From positions 118,983,329 to 119,047,328 of the forward strand of contig OX235271.1 in assembly GCA_944472155.2 (NCBI GenBank): 64,000 nt of DNA. The letters are read 5' to 3'. Origin of the DNA: Trichobilharzia szidati (lineage: Eukaryota > Platyhelminthes > Trematoda > Strigeidida > Schistosomatidae). The position numbers and the translations under genes were made by a program. A model generated the notes under the pieces. The model searched no databases. It had not been told where the DNA came from and worked only from the letters and a program-made list of their open reading frames with translations. Shown here in pieces: positions 1-9,770 of this stretch. How positions within the stretch are numbered: the stretch's first letter is position 1; every line of letters begins with the position of its first letter.

Positions 1-671
1 CATCTTCGAACCAGTAAGATAATAGTGCCAGTCTTGAATTTTGAATGATAATCAACTTCCTTACACAGATAAAATTTTGTTGGGATGATGGAAGGTAGCT
101 TAGTACGGAATGGACCTTTCGACGTAGTGTAATTCTATCTATGAATCTCATGTAGTATATTAGGCTTATTGAAAAATTATTCATTAGCAACAGAATTCAT
201 TAAAACTTATTTTAAGAGTCACAGTGTAGTAATTCATGCGAAACTGGTGTTAAATTTCTGTTAACTGATCCGAGATGTTTATGTTATTACTGAGTATTTG
301 CCATTGTATAACTGAACATTGGTTTTCGATTGTTTTATATATTCTTTGCTCTGCTACGCACACTTGCTTTTGTTTCGCATACTTTGAAATTCGGTTTCGC
401 TTACAATACATTTTCTCAAATTTTCACTTGTGCTTTTCAATACAACATTGTTCGTATTTGGTTGTACACAGAGTTTAGCACATTGTAGAGCATGAAGACG
501 TTGATGTATTAAAGCATAATGATCGGAGTCAGATATTGTACACAATATGGTGATCAAATGTATTTGTATTGTCAGTTTCAGTGATATCCGTCTCATAAGT
601 GGCAAATTCGTTTTATCAGCTGGTCATGTATTTATTGCCTAATGAAATGATATAGCGTGGGATTTGATTTT
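1..671. other. Unassigned arm sequence
   Basis: AT-rich, with short open frames on both strands (275-478 plus; 354-605 minus) that overlap each other. Neither has a domain I recognise. It may be the 5' part of the PLE that follows, but no motif proves this. Confidence 0.4.
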
Positions 672-1980
672 GACCTCGACCAATTTCAATGCATTGAAGG
701 AATTGCGCAACTAGTCTGATAAAGTTATCCTGAAACCTGAGAAAGAATCAGATGTAGTTGTGGTGAACAAATGTGAGTATAAAACAAATATGATAAAATT
801 AAATTCATAGGCGATGTCCCTTCTGATGATGTCAGAAAATTGGGAGGAAAAGTAACATCCCACTTAGTAAAACTTCATAACATGGATGTTATTGACAAAC
901 AAGAGTTTAATTCATTGAAATCCATAGGGTCTGACTTTCCAAACCTTTATGGATTGCCCGAGATTCATAAGAGTGACAATACATTACGTCCAATTCTATC
1001 AATGTGTCACTCTCCTACCCATAAATTGGCAAATGGTTGGCTGACTTTTAAAGCCCAGTACGCAATGAATTATGTAAGTTCTCTTTGAAAGATTCATTTG
1101 AACTTGTAGACATGAATATAGAAGATATGAAAAAGTGTTCTTTCGATGTTAATTCCTTGTTTACTAATGTACCATTGATTAGTACTGTTGATATTCTTTT
1201 GACTATATATCTTCCAGTTGTTTTTCATTTTATTTTCATCCAACTTATTTATTACTATTATGTACTGACAACGTCCATTTCACATTTGAAGGTGAACACT
1301 TTCAACAAGTGGATGATTTTGCTATGGGGAGTCCATTAGGACCTTTGTTGGTGGCTGTGTAGTGGACCTAGTAGCTAGGTAAGTATATAAACGCAATTAA
1401 AAGGACAGAACAAGTACTAACAAATACGTATATATAAAATATTCAGTTCACTTAAGTTAATATACACAAAAACGGACTGAGGTTATTTGAAGAAAACTAT
1501 AACAGTCACAAAATACACAAATTATAGACGTACGAAATTATAGGAATGTAATTGTCCTTCTCTTGATTATACAAATTCTCCACTACAACTTAGCGCTGTC
1601 AACCGTCGGAAGTCTCCACGTAGAGTAAGGCAGATAGGAGCAAAGTTCTTGACGGGGATGTGTCAACCAGTGCGAGACAGCGATGGTCAGCAGATGTGCT
1701 GGGCGAGCAGCCGGAGAGAGGGCGAACGATTTGTACCTTCAAGGTTTAAGGTTGAATTCCTTCTTTTTTTCGTGAACATATAATTTGATATGTTTTTAGG
1801 CCGCCACAGATGTTTATATGTCTTATATTGAAAACCTATCCCTTGATTAGACTACTAAAGTACTTTTCTATGGGGGATATGCAGATGACGTGATTTTGAT
1901 ATGCAATGACTATGAAGATGCGAGTCGTCTTCTGGATAGATTCAACTCTGTACAAAATCATATAAGTACTAGGTATTCAT
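672..1980 (+). pseudogene. Penelope-like element RT (copy A), broken by a solo LTR
   Basis: Degenerate RT of a Penelope-like retroelement. In order: the N-terminal stretch KELRN...VILKPEKESDVVVVN (672-790), the PLE signature NLYGLPEIHK (about 950-975) with SPTHKL downstream, RT motif A as SFDVNSLFTNVP (1140-1175), motif B as FAMGSPLGPLL (1318-1350), and motif C as YADDVILIC (about 1880-1910). Several stops and frameshifts separate the pieces. Between motifs B and C a 451-bp LTR (1358-1808) is inserted. No GIY-YIG domain follows in this copy. Non-functional; the family assignment is secure from motif order and the PLE-specific YGLPxIHK block. Confidence 0.85.
1358..1808. mobile_element. Solo LTR nested in PLE copy A
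   Basis: 451-bp insertion that starts TGTAGTGG and ends CCGCCACA (TG...CA, imperfect terminal inverted repeat). It is flanked by gctg (1354-1357) and gatg (1809-1812), a 4-bp target duplication with one mismatch; excising the insert with one flank rejoins the PLE frame between motifs B and C. A TATA-like box lies near 1383-1390. Size, ends and a 4-bp duplication fit a solo LTR of a Gypsy-type retrotransposon. No internal gag/pol is present. Confidence 0.75.
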
Positions 1981-2310
1981 AACATAGTTCGTTAACTCCA
2001 AGGGGATTCTTATACCATTGCCTCCCACGTGGTCAAGACAGTGTCATTAAACTTATGTAACACTAAAACTTTACACTTCATTCAAACGTTCACTAAATAT
2101 GATGTTATTTATTCGGTGATGGGATACAGAATACGAAGCTCGTCCTATTTCAGACTCGTCAGATGAATGCAATTACATCCCGAGAAAGTGTATGTACACG
2201 TATCATCTATACTGTATATCTCTTCACTTGGTGACCAGGTGTTGCAAGAACTTCTGTTCAGTTCTAGATCAGGTGATTAGAAAATACCGATGATTTAGGG
2301 CCAAGAATTA
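1981..2310. other. Unassigned stretch between PLE copy A and the SINE
   Basis: No coding motif or RNA gene recognised. It continues after the SINE (2740 onward), so it is the SINE's target sequence. Confidence 0.5.
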
Positions 2311-2323
2311 TGATTTTATAATT

Positions 2324-2726
2324 TGCAAGTATTGGTTTTGTAGGGATTTGGTTTGATTGCATGGAGGGTTTCATCATGAGCTGACATCAGTTATTCAGGC
2401 AGTTAACCTCGGGTTCTAGTGGGAAGCCGTGACCAGTAGGGTACAGCAGGTCGAAGATGAGGACAGTTACTCACGAAGAAGACATTGCGAAATGGTCGCG
2501 CTATGTCGTGAACTGGCAGAAGTTAGAATTCAAGGACCATTGGATCGGGTCCCAGTGGCTCAATGGTCTACGAGCTCGCCTCGTAACCAGAAGGTCCTGG
2601 GTTCGAATCCCGTTGGGCGCGTACTGCTGAAGAGTCCCAAACTAGGACGAAACAGCTGTCCAGTACTCCCAGCTGGTTTTCCAGTGGTTCTCTAACTGAT
2701 GTCAGCTCATGATGAAACCCTCCATG
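2324..2726 (+). mobile_element. tRNA-related SINE with inverted 3' tail at its 5' end
   Basis: 403-bp insertion flanked by a perfect 13-bp target duplication, TGATTTTATAATT, at 2311-2323 and 2727-2739. The body has a tRNA-like head (2547-2621: A box around agtggctcaatgg, B box GGTTCGAATCC at 2609-2619, anticodon-like CGT) followed by a hammerhead ribozyme. The first ~71 bases (2324-2394) are the reverse complement of the SINE 3' tail; 2362-2394 matches the complement of the last 33 bases perfectly. Both outer ends of the insertion are therefore the SINE 3' end. Structure resembles the schistosome Sm-alpha hammerhead SINEs. Confidence 0.85.
2621..2666 (+). ncRNA. Hammerhead ribozyme, catalytic core intact
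   Basis: Stem I is gtactg (2621-2626) with cagtac (2661-2666), fully complementary. Core CTGAAGA (2627-2633) fits CUGANGA. Stem II is gtcc/ggac around a 7-base loop (2634-2648), followed by GAAA (2649-2652). A minimal stem III (three pairs, two-base loop) lies at 2652-2659, and the cleavage-site C17 is 2660. The very short stem III is the small-hammerhead type known from schistosome SINEs and PLEs. Cleavage would fall after 2660. Activity is inferred, not shown. Confidence 0.85.
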
Positions 2727-2858
2727 TGATTTTATAATTATACACCTCGATGAATTTATTTCATTTACCATACACCGTAATTTAGCTTTGCAAACAAATC
2801 CCACTTTGCATACCATCTCTCCGTTCTCATATAATTGCCAAAGAAGGTACACTTGGAT

Positions 2859-3185
2859 TCATAAACACGCTTGGGGGTTAAAAACAGTCGGAAACTGGTC
2901 TAGTTTGCAGTGTGTACTTGACATTGCTTCTTCTATTCGTGTATCAATTCTTCCTCCAATTTCATTACCTTTAAATACTAATTTAAGGAACACTGGTTTT
3001 CTCTCGACAGTATTATACTCTGTCTTCCTTCTGCAACATTCACGGCACTTCCCTACGAACAGTTCTGGATATGCATTGTTTTTTAAACATTCGTTGTCGT
3101 TCCATTTTTTAATGTTTCTTTGGAGCAAGGATTTTCTACCCTCTAGTATAGTGTACTTACTAAACCTCCCTTTTAGCTTAGACAA
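2859..3185 (-). pseudogene. Penelope-like element, RT-to-endonuclease linker (copy B)
   Basis: 108-codon open frame on the minus strand. Residues about 33-70 (LKNNAYPELFVGKC...TVERKPVFLKLVFKG) match the PLE region after the RT thumb, where NGYP...F is followed by KPVYLxLxFKG. Neither the RT catalytic motifs nor GIY-YIG remain in this piece, so it is a fragment. The longer antisense frame (2788-3387 plus) is a shadow. Confidence 0.65.
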
Positions 3186-3590
3186 TAGAAGCTGTAGACC
3201 ACTCCCGAACTACGAAACAAGTGATTCATATACTCAGGTTCTAGTGTATCTCTTGGTGTTAAAGTGTTTGGCAGAACATTGCCTTCACCGAACGATTCTC
3301 GTAGCTAATTGGCTAAAAGCCATTGAAATTCAGATACAGTTCGTCCTAGGATTCTTTGCGATGGATATTTCCATAAGTATTTCATAGAATTTCCAACTTC
3401 AACACGTGAGACTTCTGTAAGCTACATTGACAATAAATGTGTCATAAACATACATTATTTGAAAATCTCACTTCTCCTACTTCTTGCCTACCGTCTTCTT
3501 GGTTTATCTGACAATAAACATAAGGAAACAGAATCTCGTGGAATACGAAAAATATGAGAAGTTCGAAAGAAGGATTGAATGGAATTGTCA
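3186..3590. other. Unassigned stretch in left arm
   Basis: Probably degraded PLE linker sequence upstream of copy B on the minus strand, but I could not align motifs. No RNA gene seen. Confidence 0.3.
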
Positions 3591-4011
3591 TCTGAATGAA
3601 GCAAAAACAGTGGTTTGTGTGGAATAAGATGGTATCATTGTCTACTTCGTCGGCTGCGTACAGCCTAGAAATTTTTAAAGTTTACGTGCAGAATAACTCT
3701 AACACATTTGTAAATTTTACATGATATCAGGAGACTCTTAAATTAATAAACAGTGCTCAGGAGTCGCACTTATGTTGCTTACACATAGAGGGTTCAAGTT
3801 TAAGCAAATTAAATGCTTGAACACGATGGCAAAGTAGTTGTGTAATAAAGACCGGAGGTGGATAAGATGATGAGTTGAGTAACAATGTGGTGAGTTCAAC
3901 TCAAATCACAGAAACAAGAGACAAGCAAAATCAGATTGTAGCTAAGGGTAAGAGGTTAAAGCCGAATATTACGTAATCAAATGAAAAGGAGAGAGGAAAG
4001 ACGTCCAGTCA
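3591..4011 (-). mobile_element. 3' untranslated tail of PLE copy C
   Basis: Minus-strand continuation of the PLE below. It is clearly homologous to both halves of the inverted repeat at 30919-32567 (shared blocks such as gagttcaactcaaatca, gaaacaagagacaagcaaaa, acgtaatca), showing this is a family 3' end rather than unique sequence. Confidence 0.7.
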
Positions 4012-4659
4012 TCAGGCCAAATAAGGACTGATACCTGCTTCCTTCTGAGCAGATAAGTCGGGTTTCAGGCATTTGATAGCAATTGCTTCGGCGAACTTGA
4101 GGAGAATTGAACGATTTTGTCTACTGATAATTTTCAAGTATTCTATGTTGTCCACCTCATGACCTGTTTCGATGAGATGCCTGGCAATGGAACTTTTGGA
4201 AGCGTTCGTTTCCTTGAGGGATAGGCTATCCGGTACATGTTCAGAAAGTCGAAGGTGTGCCGCCTTTCTATTGTATCAATGCAAGCGATGCCGCAGATAC
4301 ACATAAATTTGTATACATAGTCAGAGATAACATAAGAAGAGTATCTGTTGACCTTTGATTTCACTAATGAGCATGTTGTCCGATAAACGGGAACCAGCTT
4401 AGCTACAGGATAGGTTCTAGCTAGTGAGGTATTCAAACTACTGTTGACTACTGCCTTTCAAATTAAGTTGAATGAAGATATACTTCATCCTCACTGCGAT
4501 TTGTTTGGCATTCGAATCTTCACATCTCCTGTACCTCTTAATCAATTTCTGAGGGTAGTCGTTGTTTATCAACATCGTATTGAGGATCAGAAATTTTTCC
4601 TATAATTTCTCTGTAGCGCATATTTTTTCGGCTACGTAAAATGGAGTTTTGCCCAGTGC
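4012..4659 (-). pseudogene. Penelope-like element C-terminal half (copy C)
   Basis: Reading on the minus strand: thumb/linker VAEKICATEKL...LINNDYPQKLIKRY (4659-4500), a degraded FIQLNLKG block, then GIY-YIG endonuclease remnant YKFMCICGIACIDTIERR (about 4330-4250), and the C-terminal FAEAIAIKCLKPDLSAQKE block (about 4110-4030). Frameshifts separate these blocks. The first-domain Gly-Ile-Tyr region and CxCG zinc-knuckle-like cysteines are partly kept, but the enzyme is dead. Confidence 0.8.
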
Positions 4660-4708
4660 TCGTTAATAGCTATTTCGAGCCAGTTAAATAGGCCTTACAA
4701 TCAGGCTT

Positions 4709-4993
4709 GTTTATCATCGGATTTCCGAACATCATCCAGCGTGGTTAAGTGAGGTACAATCAAAGTCCATTCATAGCTCTATACAGTCTCATCTTGTAGA
4801 TACAGAACACAAAGTTGATGTAAACAAGGCCTTCAAAGTCATCTACCGTATACCAACTAATCCTGATTTTACCTCAAGAGTTCGTCTATTACGTATTGCT
4901 GAGGCCGTTGTGATCCGCATTAAGAAGTCTAACCTATGTGTTCAAAAGAAATTGGTTCAGACGCTTTCCTTACCTTGGCCATCAAGGTTATAA
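4709..4993 (+). pseudogene. Penelope-like element GIY-YIG C-terminus (copy D)
   Basis: Open frame to a TAA at 4991-4993. It begins inside the endonuclease (VYHRISEHHPAWLSE), passes the HLVDTEHKVD block (TGH in other copies, here TEH), and ends with RIAEAVVIRIKKSNLCVQKK and LSLPWPS, the usual PLE C-terminus. 5'-truncated; about 145 bases of 3' tail follow up to the direct repeat at 5140. Confidence 0.8.
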
Positions 4994-5139
4994 TGGTCCT
5001 TAATCGCTTGTAGAAATTTACTTAATTTTGTTTGATATTCTACTCACCATTACATTTTTATGTTTATTACAACCTGTGTGTCTTTCTTGAAATGTAATTT
5101 CATTGATCTTAAAAATCGGTATTATTTTAAAAACCATTA

Positions 5140-5187
5140 TTATAGTGAAAGCATTCACTCAGACATTTAGAAGACAAAAGAAAATGT
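5140..5187. repeat. 48-bp direct repeat, upstream copy
   Basis: Matches 5569-5616 with one mismatch (t/c at the seventh base). The pair brackets PLE fragment E. Confidence 0.85.
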
Positions 5188-5574
5188 TTTAGCAGATATA
5201 TTCATGTCCAACCTTGAAAGAACAAAGTTGAAGCATGCAATCGACGAAACAACTTCCTACTGTCGATATGTTGATGACACATTTATAGTGTGCAAAATGA
5301 AAGTCATGCTTCACACTTACTAAGATTATTCAAGGATGCACACGCCAATATTGAGTTCACTATGGAACATGAAAGTGACAGAAAGTTCCACTTCCTTGAC
5401 ATCGCCATGGAACGCCTAGAAGACGGTAGTCTTCAAAAGTCAATTTATCGAAAGGCCACATGGAAAGAACAATACTTACATTTTAATAGCTTTTGTCCAA
5501 ATAGCTTTAAACGTGGTCTAGTCAAGACCCTGTACTATAGAGCGAGAAGAATATGCTCTATAGAGAAATTATAG
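5188..5574 (+). pseudogene. Penelope-like element RT palm/thumb fragment (copy E)
   Basis: Starts at ADIFMSNLERT (just after RT motif B), includes motif C as YCRYVDDTFIVC (about 5260-5290), a frameshift near 5300, then FHFLDIAMERLEDGSLQKSIYRKATW and the FKRGLVKTLYYRARRIC thumb block, ending at TAG. It is cut at both ends and sits between two 48-bp direct repeats. Confidence 0.8.
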
Positions 5575-5616
5575 CGAAAGCATTCACTCAGACATTTAGA
5601 AGACAAAAGAAAATGT
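5569..5616. repeat. 48-bp direct repeat, downstream copy
   Basis: Second copy of 5140-5187. It overlaps the last six bases of the copy E frame. Confidence 0.85.
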
Positions 5617-5625
5617 GAGCAAAGA

Positions 5626-5926
5626 ATATTCTTTTCGATAACTTCATCATCAGATTCTACAGTTATATATACATAATAGTAAATGAATTAGTGACATTAA
5701 AAAAAAATGTTGTTCAGATAACATCAAATCAATAATAATGATAATTGATTAAAAATGTCCATTAAAATTTTCAAAAGAATAGACACGGAACAAACAGTAC
5801 TCTTTACGATAAATTCATCATCCGGTTCTACAATTATATATACATTATAATGAATGAATGAATTAGTCTTATGAACGACATTAATGTTTAAATAAAATCA
5901 AATCAATAATATTGATAAATTGCAGC
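5626..5926 (-). repeat. Two tandem PLE 3'-tail units
   Basis: 5626-5757 and 5798-5926 are diverged direct repeats (shared: cgata.attcatcat, ttctacaattatatatacat, aatcaaatcaataat). They lie immediately 3' of PLE copy F on the minus strand and look like duplicated element tails. Confidence 0.6.
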
Positions 5927-5989
5927 TGAACAGCATCAACATAAAATAAACTGAATGTCAGAAGAATTAGGAAAGGTAATGGTACAAAT

Positions 5990-7466
5990 TCATGAGTTTA
6001 TAGTCTCTAATGAGGGCCAGGGCAGTAGTAGGGCCTGGACTTGTTTATTTTGGACACAGAGCGCTGGTTGTTTGAGGCGAATTGCAATAGCCTCTGGTGT
6101 TTGGAGCAAGCGGTTTGGTAGTTTGTTAGGCACCCGGTATATTATGGAGAAGGATTCGTCTACGCTGGCTTTGTGACCGGTTTGCACCAAATGGTCTAAT
6201 ATCGAGCTGTTAATAGTTTTAACTACACCTTTACTTAGCCATAGTGGGATATGTTCTCGAGCACGAAAAATCAAGTTCCTAGAGCAACGGCCAACATAAC
6301 TCGCCCCACAATCGCAGTTGAATTGATAAATACAATTTGAAGTGGCCAGTCTAGGTACTTCATCTTTCAGTCGAGGTAGCACCATCGGTCTTGTAGAGAA
6401 TAAGATGTGTAGTTCTCCAGCATTAAAAGTCCTTTGAACTGATTTTCTTAATTTCTTTGTAATTAACTCACTTGGTATATCGCCCATGAACTGCAGTTGT
6501 ATATAAAGTGGCTTCTTTTTTACAGATAGCGGGTAGTCCTTTTCGGCCTTCTTTGTCATATGTTTCTTGATAAATTTGTCAGGATAACCATTTTCGATTA
6601 AAGTATCATATACCATGCTTAATTCATCTTTAATTACTTTTTCAGAGCATATAGCTCTAACTCTGTGGCTAAGGGTCTTCACCAAATTCCTTTTGTATTT
6701 GATGGGAACGAAGCTATGAAAGTGTGGATATTGTCCCGTCCAAGTACTTTTTCTATGGAAATTTCTTTTTATGCTACCGTCTGGTTTTCTTGTAAGTAGG
6801 ACACCCAGGAAGGCAATTCTGTCTTGGGATTCCTCTTCGCATGTGAATTTCATAGCCGAATGTACTTCATTGAATTCAGTAATTATTGTACTCTTATCAG
6901 AACCATTATCACAAAGAATAAAGGTATCATCCATATATCGGCAATAAAAGGAGAGCTTACCGATAAGGTTGTTCAGAGGTCCATTTTCTAGCTTACTTAG
7001 AAAGAAATCAGCCAGAATTGGACCCAATGGGGAGCCCATTGCCACCCCGTCCACTTACCTGTAAAGCGTGCCGTCAAATTTGAAGTTTGCATTCATGGTA
7101 CATCTTAATATCAATTCTTTTAGGATTTCAATATGGATTCCAATGTTTATCGACTGCTTGTCCACTTGTTCACATATATAATTAACTTTCTATTAGAGGT
7201 ACATTTGTGAATAACGATGTTATGTCCAGAGATATCATGGTTTTGTCCTTGATTTTAACATCTTTTATTTTGTCTACGACTTCAAATACATCTTTGACGC
7301 TATATTTCACTATCTTCTCATGCAATGTTTTGAGAATATTTACTAACCATCAAGCTAGAACATGGTGAGGCGAATTTTGCATATCAAGTGTTGGTCTTAA
7401 CGGTACCCCTGGTTTATGAAATTTAGGTAGGCCATGCAATGGATAACAGTCCCATAGCATCAAGAT
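5990..7466 (-). pseudogene. Penelope-like element RT plus GIY-YIG (copy F)
   Basis: The best PLE copy in the arms. The 3' 354 codons (5990-7054) are open: RT motif B VAMGSPLGPILADFF at residues 4-18, motif C YMDD at 40-43, thumb KRNLVKTLSHRVRAIC at 121-136, then the endonuclease with CIYQFNCDCGASYVGR at 241-256 (cysteines and the IY...YVG pair intact), REH at 266-268, TGH at 292-294 and the PLE C-terminus EAIAIRLKQPALCVQNKQ. Upstream (7055-7466) HGLPKFHK, SPHHVL and motif A SLDITSLFTNVP are recognisable but interrupted by two in-frame stops and one frameshift. The first 300-400 residues are missing (5' truncation). Confidence 0.9.
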
Positions 7467-7467
7467 A

Positions 7468-7550
7468 ACAATACACTGAATATCAGAAAAATTAGGAAAA
7501 TTAATACTACAAATTCATACTATATTGTTGTCTATTTCAAGCCCTGTAGT
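7468..7550 (-). repeat. PLE tail directly upstream of copy F
   Basis: Resembles the 3' end of copy F (5905-5990): shared actgaat.tcagaa.aattaggaaa followed by tacaaattcat. A 3' tail joined to the 5' side of a truncated copy is the tandem (pseudo-LTR) arrangement typical of Penelope elements. Confidence 0.7.
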
Positions 7551-7590
7551 TCTCTCGAGAAAGCTTTGGTGAATGTCAAAGATATGGCTC

Positions 7591-7896
7591 CCAAAATGTC
7601 ACAAAACAATTGTGCCTATTGGATAGTGTTCAGAATGTGAAGCTTCCTATATAGAGGAGAGCAGTAGACAGATGAAGGTCAGGGTGAATGAACATAAACT
7701 GTGGCCTAAACATCCACCTAGAAATGAAGTAGAATTAACAAGTCTAGGAAAAAGATCAGCTATAGCAATGCATGCGATAGACAGTGGATATAAGATTGAT
7801 TTCGACAATGTCGAAATTCTTGGAAGAGGATTTCATTCACATAAAGAAAGGTTGATCTTGCACATTTTGACCACATCGATCGAATGCAGTAAATAG
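7591..7896 (+). pseudogene. Penelope-like element GIY-YIG C-terminus (copy G, second PLE family)
   Basis: The frame from CSECEASYIEESSRQMKVRV to the stop at 7896 matches the end of the near-complete element at 42655-44912 (VRVKEHK, SAIALHSIETGHKIDF, GF.SYKERL). Here the blocks read VRVNEHK, SAIAMHAIDSGYKIDF, GFHSHKERL. An in-frame stop lies just upstream of CSEC, and TGH has become SGY, so the nuclease is inactive. Different family from copies A-F. Confidence 0.8.
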
Positions 7897-8582
7897 GAGA
7901 GAAGGGATAGATTCAGCACTTATATGGAAAACTCTAATGAGGCAAGACAGATGGGAGAAAAACAAAAGCCTCTGTAAAAATATTATCATACTTATCACAT
8001 GTGAATTGACGTCTTTTCCATATGACAAATAACATACACTCATACAGACAAATATGCACATATGACAGTTTGACATTAGTCATTACAGATATATGATGAC
8101 TGCTTACATTATTCTATTGGTACAAATGTCTACCGACAAGTAACCTTCAAATGGACTGACTTCGACTACATAGTTTGATGATTATTAAAACCCGAATAAT
8201 TCTGCTGAAGAAGCTGTGGCTTGCAAAGCGAAACGTTCATAAACCTTTTGTTTGGACTGTTTCTTAAACACGCTGGGATTATTTTAAATGGCTGACTGAC
8301 TGACTGGTTTCAACGTAGAACTTTGCACAGATGTGCAGCAGTTCGGGTTGCATCTCTCCCTGCATGTAGCACACAAAGGAAGAGAAGAGGGTAGGGGAAA
8401 ATTCAAAAACAGAGTTAATAAACAGAAACATGAGGCAAAAAGAATAGTAATAAGGAAGAACAATTTAGTTTAATTGGATAAGTCACAAGGAGTGGATGCA
8501 TCTGTGCCAGCCATTGAGAACGATTTTGAGCCATATCTATCACCAATTGTCTCCAGACATTTGCTTTGTCATCCCGAGAACC
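7897..8582. other. Arm end: PLE-like terminal sequence and unassigned frame
   Basis: 8205-8240 carries ctgaagaagc...gcgaaacgtt, the hammerhead-like hairpin motif repeated near other PLE ends. A short frame starting near 8474 runs through the arm boundary and differs between arms after residue 36. No domain recognised. Confidence 0.4.
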
Positions 8583-9770
8583 TTAACAAAGAAAATAGAC
8601 AGTTTCTGGTAGAAATCACCCTCTCTCTAGAGTGGAGAGACAGCACAGCTAGTATGCTGACCATCTGAGGGAAACATTACTGATGTTACATCCCTATTCC
8701 CCAGCAGCACAACTTCACCCACAGACCCCCAGCATAGTGTAAAAAACCTTACACTATGTCGGTAACTGCTTTTAGTCTAATCACTATCGTAACTATCTTC
8801 CTGAAGAAACACTAGTCCCAGCGAGTGTGGCTTTTTGGGTCACTGCGATATGCAAGCCCGACCACCACGTCAAAGTACCAGATATCCGTTGGGATTATTT
8901 TAAATAATTTATAATGGTTCAATCCGACATGGCGTTCAAATTATTCCAGGAAATTCGTAACATCTATGGTCTGGAAACTTATAAGGAAAAATGTATAGAT
9001 CACATAAGTTAAATAACTAACCAGTCGTCGTCTAAACTAAACAGTTCATCGTAAGCCTTAGTCTTATATTCAAGGACACATTGTATATCTTTAGAAATTC
9101 AAGAATATTAACAGCTAGCTAGAGTTGTGTGAAACGATTAACTCTCTAATGCCCATATGAGCCTATTTAAAAAGATATATACGCTGAAAATTGGAACTAG
9201 TCATTTACCACTTATCGTTTATACAACCCGATAACTCATCAAATATTTACACCCTAAATTATTGTTGAATGTAATTATAGTCCACAACGCGAATAAGCTG
9301 AAACTAGTCTTCGCTAAAATGGTGAGTGCTAGGCTCACAATCAAAATGACCTGTGCGGCCTAAAGCTGTCTCAAGCAGATGCACGCAAAAGGACACTTTG
9401 ATCTCAGGATGATCACCTTCCTTTATTCTGCTCATAACCAGGTGGATAAAACAATCAACCAAACATCGCTACACAACGTATCGCTAACCGTAAAACAGGT
9501 GTGCAACCAAGTACTTCAAACACCCATCTTTCAAAAAATGAACGGTGATCTAAAAATGCACTTCATTCAATGGAGTTGAGACAACCAAGTAATGTCTTTA
9601 CGTAGAAAACACTAGATGCGACTTACACCTCGGCATATGAACGAGTACAAGAATTCTGAGTTACGCTACTATTCACTCATGATGATTGACCTGAATAATA
9701 AGAAATACCTTTCTTAAGAGTGGATGACGACTTTAAAATCATTGCAAATGAGAATTAAAAACCAACTCAC
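8583..9770. other. Unassigned spacer sequence
   Basis: No coding motif recognised. 8803-8912 repeats a ctgaagaa hairpin and the ending tgggattattttaaat seen at 8269-8284, so it may be a second copy of the same element end. Downstream exons of the zinc-finger gene may lie here but cannot be fixed by eye. Confidence 0.4.

Larger units (their letters stand above)
1..8582 (+). repeat. Left arm of giant inverted repeat
   Basis: Every base p compared pairs with the complement of 23856-p. Pairing already holds at base 1 (with 23855), so the arm continues beyond the window. It stops at 8582: after the shared cccgagaacc the left side reads ttaacaaag, while the right side, read in reverse complement, reads gcatccagg. 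Reading frames match in length and sequence between arms. Differences noticed: 1030/22826 (C/G), 3645/20211 and 4450/19406 (transitions). Identity is therefore far above 99 percent over at least 8.58 kb. The arm contains PLE fragments, a solo LTR and a SINE. Confidence 0.97.

Noticed and set aside
1357..1809. Intron within the PLE
   Set aside because: Ends are TG...CA with no GT-AG boundary, and a 4-bp flanking duplication is present; an LTR fits better.
2547..2621. tRNA gene (Thr-like CGT anticodon) with A and B boxes
   Set aside because: It is embedded in a transposed unit with target duplication and ribozyme, has poor acceptor pairing, and recurs decayed at 50095; it is a SINE head.
2788..3387. 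199-codon open frame on the plus strand
   Set aside because: No domain; antisense to a recognisable PLE fragment (2859-3185 minus), so a shadow.
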